A stretch of 64,000 nt of DNA from Rhizoctonia solani (taxonomy: Eukaryota > Basidiomycota > Agaricomycetes > Cantharellales > Ceratobasidiaceae), in the NCBI RefSeq assembly GCF_016906535.1, contig NC_057384.1:1-64000 (forward strand). Direction: 5' to 3'. The position numbers and the translations under genes are program-made. Positions 31,740 to 42,223 of the stretch are shown piece by piece (within the stretch, counting starts at the first letter, position 1; every line of letters begins with the position of its first letter). Under the pieces are notes generated by a model. That model had not been told where the DNA came from, made no database searches, and saw only the letters and a list, made by a program, of their open reading frames with translations.

Positions 31740-32300
31740 TGTTGTGCACCACTGTAAGGTGGGCACACGCTGGTGGAGTTGGGCGCTTAAGGCCGTACTA
31801 CTACAAGCAACACGTACGTAATCCAACTAACAAGGCTATACTACTTCCGCTTAAGGCGGACTACTACTACTTAACTGATGCAAAGGGGCCTTAGGCCTGG
31901 AGGTGTGGTGAGTTAAGGGGTGGTGAGCGTCTGGGTACTACTGGGGGCCTGCTACTTAGCTGGCTGACTAATCCTCCTCAATGAATATGAGACAAGGTAA
32001 AATCAACTTGGTGTCTCCAAGCAATTTTCCTGCTGTTTATATAGACAAGGCACACTTTTTACATGGTCTGTGCGCGTTGGAGAAAGAAGTATAGAAGACA
32101 AATGAGAAGCCTGCTGCGGGCTGTGCAGAAGCGTGGGTTTCTTCTAAGCGCCCTTGGCACGGCATCTTGGCGCGGCATCTCGGCATAATAAGCGCCGAGA
32201 TCACGTGATTGAAAAACAAAAGATATTGAGTCCGTAAAAAATACTAAAAATAATAGAAAAATCGTGTGATTCCGATGGTATAAGTAAGGAGGTTGTAACA
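31740..32300 (-). repeat. 5' LTR of chromovirus I (family A)
   Basis: 561 bp. On the coding strand it has an ATCACGTGAT E-box, a CTATATAAACAG TATA box (about 32045-32034), and AAGTTGATTTTAC roughly 35 nt downstream as the inferred transcript 5' end. Confidence 0.92.
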
Positions 32301-32873
32301 TCACGTGATTGAAAAACAATAGATATCAAGTCCATAAAAAAAGGTAAAAATAATAGAAAAATAAGGCAGTTCCAATGGTATATGTTTGGAGGTTGTAACA
32401 TACATGATACTATTGTATAGTACTTTGGCAAATATACAGCACAAGTACAAATGGAAATTCTAATTAATAAGCCTGCGGACACACCTGCTTTAGCTTGCTG
32501 GCTACATGTTATATTCCAGAGATGCTAATGTTGGGTAAGCTCCACTGGTGTGGCAGTTAGGCCCACCTCTGTGCTCATGTGATTCTGTAATTATGTACCT
32601 TGGTTCAGATCCCTGCTCTTTATTTCTTTTATGTCTATTCCCTTATTTACATACTCCCTTTATTTCTCTCTACCTGAGTCCCCTGAGATTATATATGCTA
32701 TAGAAATCATTTTATCTATTGTACTCTTTACTATTTCCTAGTTACATGGTGAGGACTGCCCTCTATCCTAGGTTGCACCAGCAAGTTGGAACTTCCCAGT
32801 GCTGGTGTTTGGCTATCAAGGGACAACCCCTTAAAACACACCCTGCTGCTCCCTTGCAGGGCTGATTGCACTA

Positions 32874-33463
32874 CAGTCAATGCCCTCTCCATGCTTGTTG
32901 ATGGGCTCCAATTCAAATGCATGTTTCTAGGAAAAGAAGGGGGCATTTTTTTGTTTAATCAGTAGATTAATAATCAGCTGCTTTCTTGTTTCTGAGGGGC
33001 TGCACACAAGCAAACAGTACAAATAGATGCATTGCTTAAGACACATAATCTATATGTGTATTAATTGAAAGGAGGGACTAAAGGAGCAACATTTTTACAA
33101 GATCAGACACAAAAGTTTGCAAACCAAATTATTTGACTAAAGCCTAGCCTGAGCAAACATATTGCAAAGCTCATATACTCACTAGTGATATCTGAAAAAA
33201 GACGCAAAAAAGAGAGAAAATTAAAGAGACAAAGTGATTGTGGTGGAAAGATTGAGACATGTATTTGCAAGAGCTCTACTTAAATACAGGAAAGTGTAAT
33301 TTATTTTGCTGTACCCAGAGGCTGTTGGTTGTTGTGCCTAATGGGGATAGTGGCTGTGGCACAGAAACAGCTAGAAAGCAAAGTCATGAAATTGCAAACC
33401 TGTTTGTCAGCTAGAAACCAAAACACAAGCATCCAGAGGGAGAGATGGAGAGGGCATTGACTG
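32874..33463. mobile_element. MITE with 19-bp perfect TIRs and TA target duplication
   Basis: CAGTCAATGCCCTCTCCAT at the left end is repeated in inverted form at the right end (33445-33463), flanked by TA on both sides (32872-32873, 33464-33465). The unoccupied site is present in the left palindrome arm (about 17372-17376), so both element and target are documented in this window. 590 bp, no coding capacity. The TA duplication suggests mobilisation by a Tc1/mariner-type transposase. Confidence 0.88.
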
Positions 33464-33654
33464 TAAAAGGACATCCTCTGAACGTCCTAATGTCCTCTGA
33501 ACAACCAAATTGACTCTGACTATTAATGACACTTCTTTCAGGTGCTGCTGGTGGCGTCCTTTGCTTATAATTAGTTCTGTTTCACATCTCCGCTCTGCCT
33601 TCCACCTTCCAACATCTACCACTGCCTCTGAACACTTGAACACTGTTGTTTGTA

Positions 33655-36102
33655 ATGTCTGATTCAGAACTTGATCCAGCTGAACTTGCTATGATGAAGG
33701 TGTTTTTTGCAAAGCAGGGTGAGTTCCAGCTGTCTCATGAGGTTGGTCAACTTTATTTGTTGCTAACTTAATGTTCTTCCCATCCTACTACAGGCTTTGA
33801 ACTATGGTCAAAAAAATTGTCAGGTATGTGTGCTAGACTATGTTTTACTACACGTGTTATCAATTCAAAGTTAGCTGCCAATAGTTTGCATACTGCAAAC
33901 CAAACAAGCACAAATTCAACATTCCTGCTGGTGACAAGAGAGAAACCTGTGGCTCAAGGCATAGGCTCTTTGAAGGCTAAATTGGCAGACTTGGCATCAG
34001 GTTCCATATCAACACATGGGCCGCAGCCTGCAACTTCAACAAAATTGGCAGTTGTGACAGAACCAGCAACAATGACAAAGGTAGTGACTGCAAAAAAACC
34101 AGCTGTTGTAACAAAGCCACTGGCAAAACCCACTGCTTGTCTCCTGGCTCCCAACTCCCTGTTCTGGCCAAGCCGTCCTACTTTGATTGCTGTACCATCC
34201 CCAAAGTCAAAGTCCACCAAGCTTCTCTGTCCAAGATTGAGACTCAAGTATATGAAAAAGCCAAAGGGAACGGCAGGGAGGAAAGGCAAACACCAGTGGC
34301 CTGAGCCAATGCAAAGCATATTTGGAACAACTAATGCGGAGTATCTTTTTATTTACGCAAGTCCTCTATCTTATATTATTGTGATCAACTCTCAAACTTG
34401 ACTATGCTTTCAGAATCTAATTAAGCGTCTGGTATATAAGAAGCTTGATACAACAACATGCTTAACCAAGCAGGAAGGAGACAGTGTTATGTGGGTCATT
34501 CAGAAGGTAATTACATAAGTACTAATAACAGTCCACCCTGCTCACTATCTAACACCCTTTTTTGTTTTTAGACTTACAAGTTCCTCCCCAAGTTCAAGAT
34601 CTACAAAGGGGACTGGCCAGTTCAAGCATTTTTACAAATTATCCTCAAGTCTTCCACCAACACACACCAAAAGCTCACCCAAAATCTCACTGCTGACCCT
34701 GGTGCAATGCCCATTGATGGGCAAATGATTGTCAACTTGGCCAATTGTATTGTGGACGCCAATCTTGGTGAAGAAGAGGGTGTAGCCAAAGGCAACAAGA
34801 CTATGGTTACCATTGCGGATGAATTGTTTGGGATGGCCAACGGAAACTTCAATTTGGTATCTGAGCATAAGTTTCACTTCATTGCATGTCATCTATCTAT
34901 TACTAAATACAGATATGTTACTTTAGAGCCCCTTAGTGACCGCAGTGATTCAGATGACAATGAAATTGCCAACTTGCTCCCAACGCTGCTCCCATTGGAG
35001 ATATCAGGTTCATCCTTGGGCTGTAGGCTTGCTCCTGGTTCCTTGGTTCCTCCAATCACAACCTCCATGGCTGGCCAGGCTTGCCAACCCAATGACGCTT
35101 GGGCTCCCGCTCCTCTGCGCAGGGCTGCCCCGCCCAATAGCCCCACCCCACCCGTAACAAAGCAAGTGAAGCCAAGGCCAAGACCACCGCCAGAGGACTC
35201 CAAACCTGAATTGATGCCGGACTTGGTGCCCCAAACAGAAGGCTCTGCCCCCCAGCCCATGCCCGTGCACACTCCCACTCCCACTCCCACGCGCATGTCC
35301 ACACTGGAGCCTGGCTCCCAGCCCAACTCCCAACCTGGGCCAAAGCTGCCAAAAAAGCAAAATATCATAGCGCTGACACTGGGAACTCAATTGACAAGAG
35401 CTAGAACTGCAGCCCAGCCCAAGCCCAAGCCCAAGCCAGCCAAGTCCAAGTTGCAGCCGCCAACCAAGTCAAAGCCCAAGGACAAGACAAGGAGCAAGAA
35501 GGCACCAATGCCCAAGCCCAAACCTAATTCTGAGCCCAAGTCTGAATCCACGCCCAAAATTGACCTCAGCCCATTGCCCAAGAATGGGAAAAAGCGCAAG
35601 GTTGAGACAAAGGGCAAGGTTATCCCATCAGTGCCCACAGGGAAGGGGATTGGAAAGAGAACTGCTGGCCCAAGGATGGGCTCAGTTCAGTTGGAGACCG
35701 TGACAAAGCTGGCATGTAAACAGAAGGCCGCAGTGGCCACATCCTCTCAAACCAAGCTTTGTCAAGCACCCAAGACCAAACCCAAATCCAAGTCGGAATT
35801 GAGCCAGGCGTTGGCATCCAAATCCAACCCCCCTCAGCCATCATCTGATGCAGAAGAAGCAGTGGAGTACAAGGATGAGGACAAAGAAGAAAGTCAACCT
35901 GCGCCAAAGGGTAAGAAAAAGAAGCTCAACAAGCAGGTGAGTAAATACCCGTGATTATTTTGGATAGCAAAGCCCCTACTAATGCTAGCTGACATTCCCA
36001 TAGACAAAAGAGCCCATAGTCAAGAACAAACATATCTATGTAAGTTTGGCTGACTTGGGATAACAGTTTGATAGAAACTAATAAACATTTATTCTACAGT
36101 GA
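33655..36102 (+). CDS. Unknown Pro/Lys-rich protein gene
   Basis: Start MSDSELDPAELAMMKVFFAK at 33655. Introns with GT-AG ends fit at 33719-33793 and 33824-33874, giving KQGFELWSKKLS then AANSLHTANQTS. An exon from about 34414 (NLIKRLVYKKLDTTTCL) to 34505 joins across an intron ending at 34571 to a long exon 34572-35936, then a short exon 36004-36039 and a stop at 36100. The donor of the exon ending near 34340 could not be fixed in phase, so there may be a break there. The N-terminal half has a globular part (YKFLPKFKIYKGDWPVQAF), the C-terminal half is a low-complexity, highly basic Pro/Lys/Ser stretch ending KGKKKKLNKQ, suggesting a nucleic-acid-binding or nuclear protein. No known domain is recognised. 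It lies directly upstream of a transposase-like gene on the same strand. Confidence 0.5.
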
Positions 36103-36699
36103 CGCAGATCCGGGCCTTCCATGCAGCATACCAACAAGACGCACAATATGAGCACTTACTTCCCCTTTTAATTTCTTTTTTCAACAAATTATCCTTCCCA
36201 TCCCCCATTCCATTCTTAGTTGCTTTTTTAATACAGTTTTCTACCACTACAATGTGAGCCAGAGGGAAATGTAGTTACACGCACATGCAAAATATACAGT
36301 TCTCCATCCCATATTACAGTACAGTAAAAGATATCTGGAGAACAAAAGACCAATATCCAAAGCGCTAAACGCGCCTGTTCAAAGTACAACTGAAGTTCCT
36401 CTGATGTGCTGTTGGCACATCACCACATTGTCACTTGCTTTAGGGAATACTAACCAAGGTTTTGCCAATGTGCCGTTGACACATTGGCACATCACACATT
36501 GCACATTGGTAGAACCGCAATGGCGCCCAAGGGAGGGCAAATTTGCGCTGATTCCAACATTTAGTACATTGCTGCCAATATGAGTTTCATAGGGCATCTT
36601 TTTTTGATCCCCGTGGTTTGACACATCCAAGAGACAAAAATAGCGCCAAAACAAAGCGTCAAAGCTGACACCTTGATTGGGCGCCAAGGCTTCCTGCAG
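36103..36699. other. Spacer between the Pro/Lys-rich gene and the transposase-like gene
   Basis: A minus-strand frame spans 36379-36882, but its opposite strand carries the transposase-like block beginning near 36760, so I treat it as a shadow. Tandem-like GTGCCGTTGACACATTGGCAC repeats, in shorter pieces, occur around 36400-36500. Confidence 0.35.
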
Positions 36700-39403
36700 T
36701 GTTGAAGAGCCTGTACTTGTTTTGGATTTGGCAACTGGAAGCAAGGCACTTGTTTGTGCATATATTGTGCTAATATCTGCCAATAATCCCATGCATGCAG
36801 AGCATTGTTCCTCAACAGGCCTCCAGTCAAATTTTGCTTGTAGGGTCTGTGGATTTGGTGGCACGCAGTCAACTTGAAACACTGAGGCTGGGTTTGCCCA
36901 GATAGTGCAGGTAAGTTATTAAACCCATGTGCGTTCAAGCGTAAGCTCACTTGTTTGCCAGCCTGGCAAAGTCAGAGACCCTCCAACCACCGCAGCAGCC
37001 ATTTGTTCACAGTATGATGCTGCATTCACGCACACAGCTGAGTTGTATATTACCAGTGCCCAACGCGCAATTGGCGTCAAAGATTGCATTGCACAGCCCA
37101 TTATCAGGTGGATTCAAGCTTGAGCAAAAGAACTACAGGAAATGTTGAGACCAGACAGGTCAAAACTCAAAATATCTCACCTGAGAAGTATTGTGCGCAC
37201 AGAGATGGAGCAACAAGGGCAAAAAATGCGTATCAACCCTCTTTTAGAGTTACATGGTATATCATTTATCCTATTTACATGGCCTTGTAGCTGACAACTG
37301 TTATGTGAGTAGGTTTCAATGTGCATTTGGATACACCAATCAAGATCCTACATACAGTTCTCCTTGGAGCCGTGAAATATTTTTGGCGCTTTACTTGTAA
37401 GATTTTGGATGAAACATCAAAGATGGATATCTTCCAAATTTGATTTAACTCTCTCTCTCACTCTTGGGCCTTGAAATGGGGATGCAATTGGTTCCTGAAT
37501 GCATTTGTTGGTATTGAGGCAGTCTGACAGGCAAACATTTTTGTTTTGTTGTGCAGCTCATTGTATTTGCTGCTTTTGATTTAGTCTTGCCAAACATCCT
37601 TCAAGTATTCCTGTTGCTTGGGCGGCTCACGGTACTTCTATGGTACTCATCAATCCCCAATATGGATTCTTACATGGTGCATAAAACATGCTGCTTTGGG
37701 GTGGCATAATTTAGTTGGGTGCTGAAATCACGCATACAGGCTGAGTTAGACAATGCAATCAAGGATTTTCTTCATGCGGTTATGCTCATTGACCCACGCA
37801 CACTGATTCAGAAGACTAAGCTCCATATCCTCACGCATGCACCCATGTTTGCTTGTTGGTTTGGACCGCTCCTTGGACCAGATTTGGAACGTTATGAGTT
37901 GTTCAACTCAGTTTTCTGGATGTGCTCTGTACTCAGCAACCAATTGGCCCCAAGTCTTGATACTGCAACAAAAATGGCTGAGATGGATGCAGTTTAACAT
38001 GTAGCTATGGGTGGCTGGTGGCTCAACTCATACACCAGAAAGTTTTGTTGAGCTGAGCCAGCCATTCTTGACTATCTTGAGCGCCACCCCAAGAACCTTT
38101 CCATACTGGGACTTAGACCCAATCAACATGCAATTGCAGGTTAGTTGACTTTTTCTGTACTTGTGTTTATTTCTGATCCCATGTAGGCTCATTGAAGGTT
38201 CTTGCAAACCTGAAGCACTTCAAGTCTTTGACTTGGGCCAACACACTTGGACCCTGTGCGCCATGCCCAAGTATTGAACTGGAATCTCTGCTATTGAGCT
38301 TGACAGAGTCCATTATTGCTTGTCATGGCAATGTAGTGTGCAAGGGCAGCAATGTTATCTACCACAATGGGGAACAGCTCTGCCTTGGTTGAGTTGTAAG
38401 GATTGCAATTACTATTGGTACCAATGGTACCTCTTTTGTGATTGTCAATCCATTTAGTTGGCCACAAGAACTTGACCATTTACTACATATGCCTTTGGTT
38501 ATACGCCAAGACTCATTCAAGGTGGTGTATGGACATGTAAGTACTGCAATTTTTATCTACATGTTGTGCTTAAATAACTTATTACAGTAGAACATCATAT
38601 GTCATATAAATCTCCAGGACCAATGCTGGAATATGGGCTGCAATGATACCACTCTGAGGACAGTCCAGCAAGAGCGGTTGAGTACTTTGCTCATGCAGGC
38701 TACAACAAACCACAAGGACACGGTTCACTACGTTGTCAACATACACTCCATGACAAATGCATTATTCATCCACAACCTCATCTGCTCCAATGGCATGGTC
38801 ATCCCTCTCTTTTTCCCCAAGGCTTCTAGGGAGCAGGCTTGTCATGCAGGAGTACTATTTCTGCAGGCCCAAAATGACAAGAAGAATCAGAAGAAGGCTG
38901 ATGTGGGTGAGTAATAACTTGTTTATACTAAAGACTTTACCTCACACTTATAAACTCAGCAGAGAAACTTCTTGCATCTGAGACACCCCAAAACGCCTCA
39001 ACTGGCCTTGGTATAGCACATACAAGAGGTTGTGGTAGAAAAACAAGAGGGAGACGTGGCAGACCCCCTGCTAACTCCCATGCGCCTGGCACTTCACGTG
39101 AACCTGACCCACAGCCAGACCCAGCACCAGGAATAGCCATGCAGGGAGTATTAAATAATGAGCAACTGGATCAACTAGAGCCAGTTGCGTTAGAAGGCCA
39201 GCAGGTTGCATTAGAAGGACAGCCATTTGCACATAAGTTTTTTCTTGAATTTTCTTTTGGTTTTTGCAAACAAGCTTGAATTACCAATGAAAATATAGCA
39301 ATCTTACCAGAAGGATGGGAAACTGCATGGAGTCCTCTGGACAAAAGATATTATTACTTTAATAGGGGTCAAAACGTGTCACCTTGGGAGTTCACAAGGT
39401 AGA
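36700..39403 (+). pseudogene. Transposase-like gene (Plavaka/CACTA-type, Agaricomycete family), decayed, with AT-hook and WW tail
   Basis: Blocks in order resemble a large transposase-like family of mushroom-forming fungi: NNPMHAEHCSSTGL then CRVCGFGGT (about 36770-36870), GVKDCIAQPIIRW (about 37066-37115), KLHILTHAPMFACWFGP, NSVFWMCSVLSNQLAPSLD (37819-37970), GGWWLNSYTRK, then ERLSTLLMQAT and YVVNIHSMTNALFIHN (about 38670-38770). After an intron (about 38908-38960), an AT-hook (RGRRGRPP, about 39046-39069) and, in the last exon, a WW motif (LPEGWETAWSPLDKRYYYF to SPWEF, about 39305-39395) follow. In-frame stops at about 37996, 38053 and 38391 all fit C-to-T changes (CAA or CGA to TAA or TGA). 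The family name is from memory of motif order, not a search. Confidence 0.55.
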
Positions 39404-39419
39404 GTATCTTGTTACAATA

Positions 39420-39885
39420 TGTCATGACCCACTCCATTCTTTCCATGAGTCCTGACCTTGTCAAGCCTCCAACACACTCATGTTGCAAACCAACATGACC
39501 GCAAGCACGCATATACTTGCACATATGCACTTGGAACCTCCAGGTTCCCACATATAAGAGACTTATGGTCAACATGGCTGGACTTAGTGATATTCTCTAA
39601 GTCCAGGTCACATGACCTCCCCCCCTCCAGTCCTTTATCAAATACTATACTAAACTACTACGGATTTGAGGTGGGGGGGGGATGACATAATCTCTCCTAT
39701 AATAATATATTATTCAGACCTTGCCCGCGGGCTCCCTTAACATTGGCCCGCGGCTAGGGGGGCGGGGGGAGTGCAACGTCCCCCAGCAACTTATATTATT
39801 AATATATCACTGTGCATCATATATACTATATATCTTTGACAGTGGATATATATGGTAATAACCCCTCCAGATATGGGTTATGACA
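39420..39885. mobile_element. Solo LTR, family D (466 bp)
   Basis: Starts TGTCATGACCC and ends GGGTTATGACA, near-perfect inverted ends, with a perfect CAATA duplication (39415-39419, 39886-39890). It contains C-runs and a GC-rich segment unlike the other families. No full-length partner is in the window. Confidence 0.85.
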
Positions 39886-40709
39886 CAATAATTCCTCTAT
39901 GAAAGCCTTTGAGCTGTGGCCATTGCTTATCCATTAAGGGGGCACCAATTAAGAGACAGCCAAGAGTCAAAGTCACTGCATACATTGAGCTTTCCCTTGA
40001 GTGACAGGATTTTGCAAGTTGAAATTCACAAAGAGGTTTGAACCTGGAAAGACCGCCTGCCCTCAGCCACTGCCCCATCCCAACATCCCTTTCAGACAAA
40101 ACCCTGTTCAACCTAAGAAAACAATGTTTGTCTAACAACAGTGTTCAACCTTGACTGTCCCTCCACCCTCCCAACTTCCATGCTTGCTTGTGCGTTTTTT
40201 GCTCACTCATTATTTACGCATATATACAATGGCTGATGCCGTTAGGAATATGGTAGCCAAGGCAATCTGTCAACACAGAGAGATTGAAGAGCAACAAGAA
40301 CAAGCTCCACAGTGAAAAGCAAAACAGCTAAACATACCTGATTGTGTAGGTAAAGTTTTTTTTAGCTGCAGCAGGTAAGTAAAATATCCAGCTAAAATTT
40401 ACCTGTAGGTTTGTCAATTTACATGCTCCATGAGGGCACCTGCTCACGCATGTAAACTTTAGATGTGCATATTCACATCTCAATTTACCTGATGAATCAT
40501 GTAAATAAGTATCAATAATGATAGAAATAAATACATGTAATTTAGTCTTCATCCTCATACACTTGTTCAGCCAGGCAAAAGGCAGTTTCACAAACGCCCA
40601 AAGAACAGTCAATTATGTACCATTCTCCCAAGCGCTTGATGCCTGTTGTATAAACTTGCCCAACAAGGTGCTTAACTGAAGACATGTCAAGGATAACCAA
40701 TTGTCCCAA
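39886..40709. other. Unassigned segment with one possible gene start
   Basis: A 28-codon frame (40229-40315, MADAVRNMVAKAICQHREIE...) begins after a CATATATAC box and could be the first exon of a lost gene. Nothing downstream can be joined to it with confidence. Confidence 0.3.
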
Positions 40710-42223
40710 TGTTAAGAGTTGTGTAAGTACAGGAGTAAGAAAGAATTACTATATACAAAATGTATATGGGAGTAACTAAGAACTAGTATTAAGAATCAGA
40801 ATATATGCACAATATAGGCTAGGTTATCAGGAATAACAACTCCTAACAAATACTCTACCAACTATGAAGTGCAGGTGGTTGGTTATGTATAGTACCTTAG
40901 ACTAATGTTACTTAAGCCTAAGTGACTAAGGGTATGTATACTTAAGGTCTCTGGAATAGTACCTTAAGTAAGAGGGTTACCTGACTAATGTACAGGATTT
41001 ATAGGGTTTGCCTAATAAGTATAGGACTTATAGATGCTTAAGTAAGACTTAAGACTTATGGGGTTTACCTAAAATATATCTAGGATTTATGAGATATTAT
41101 AGATAAGGCTATCTACAATATAGGGGGTATGGTGGATTGAAACACTATCACTCAATCACAACAATCCTTACAGTATTGTTGCACTATACTCAATGTTGAA
41201 CTCAACAACTGTGACAGTCAAGGGGCACAGGGTTGCAGTAAGTACACTAATAGGTTACCCTGTGTCTGTTGGGACTGGCCTATGGTCTTAGTGCGCTGAA
41301 TAACCTCCTATGCTATTTACAGTGAGTCAATCACTAAAGTAAATGCGCAGATAAGCTGTTAAAGGCTTGTGTGTATATGTCAATATATAAGAGTAAAAGT
41401 GGGATAAAAGTAGGATAAAAGTAGGATGCATTAGAAGCGTCTTCACAGGGTCCTTTTATACCCTGAGAAGGTGCACAAACAAGTATATACATGATTGATA
41501 CCAAGAGGGGGTACAGGAGGTACATGTGGCAACTGAAACACTTGAGGGAGCCAATACTTTGGTACATAGTAAACAAACAACAAATCCTAATATTTGCCCC
41601 AAGGCAGTATTTACCTGTGTGGGTCCTTAGATGTCCCAAGGCTAAGTGTTTCATCCTTGGAGTAAACAGTCCCAAAGGTAGGATACCTCTGCATTGGGTA
41701 CTTACAGTAAATGGGGCATAACTCTGCCAAATGTTGTCCGTTTTGGGAGTTTGACCCAGCGTTCTGGAGCGCACAAACATGCGCACCTAAGCGCAAGCAA
41801 TTCGGCAGTGTGGGATGCCCGGGTGATGGAGAAAAGGCGCATTTAGTGCATCGGCGCTTAAGGGCTGATTAAGCGCCGGAGCACTTGCCTATGCAACAGG
41901 GGGGACCCTGAATATTTCTGTGTGTAGCCACAAGATAGAATCTTGAATAATAAATACTACAAACAAGAGAAATATTACTTGTTACTGTTTATCTACTCAG
42001 CTGAATTTATATATATTTAAATGAGTGAGAAAACAGCATATATGCAAAAGGCATCGCATATTAAGGGTATTCCAGAGGTTTGTAGGTTTTGTAAAGGTCA
42101 CTATTGGATAGAGGGACCTTGAAAACCTTAGTTCGCATCTTTATCTCATTTGTTTACTGTAGGATTACTAGTGAAATTAATAAAATAAGTACAGATTATT
42201 GAAGAAATGTCATATCCATAACA
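40710..42223. mobile_element. LTR-like element, family C, longer copy (1514 bp)
   Basis: Starts TGTTAAGAGTTG and ends CATATCCATAACA, matching the end pattern and several internal blocks of the LTR at 10479-11783 (for example around CTGTTGGGACTGG and the TTTATACC(C) GAGAAGG promoter-like region). The flanks (CCCAA and CTTCC) do not match, so it is not a simple solo insertion. It truncates the pol remnant of element III. Confidence 0.6.

Larger units (their letters stand above)
19057..32300 (-). mobile_element. Chromovirus I: Ty3/Gypsy LTR retrotransposon interrupted by element II
   Basis: Two 561-bp LTRs (19057-19617 and 31740-32300), a perfect TCACG duplication (19052-19056, 32301-32305), a polypurine tract next to the 3' LTR (plus strand CCCCCCCC at about 19620-19628), and gag-pol on the minus strand. 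Without element II it is about 6.27 kb. By eye the two LTRs differ at about five positions, several at CpG. Pol order is protease, RT, RNase H, integrase, chromodomain, which places it with the fungal chromoviruses. Confidence 0.93.
18582..32400 (-). mobile_element. Solo LTR, family A (A-d), right-arm copy split by element I
   Basis: LTR parts 18582-19056 and 32306-32400 join to a 570-bp LTR with a TACAT duplication (18577-18581, 32401-32405), the reverse complement of the ATGTA around A-c. Element I lies inside with its own TCACG duplication. Confidence 0.85.
18526..33534. repeat. Right arm of the inverted duplication, interrupted by element I and a MITE
   Basis: The arm consists of 18526-19056, 32306-32873 and 33466-33534, about 1168 bp in total, complementary to 17307-18471. 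Element I (19057-32300) and a TA-flanked MITE (32874-33463) sit only in this arm, so both arrived after the duplication. Confidence 0.8.

Noticed and set aside
36379..36950. Minus-strand frames of 129-167 codons
   Set aside because: The opposite strand carries motifs of the transposase-like gene (CRVCGFGGT and its neighbours), so these are most likely shadows.
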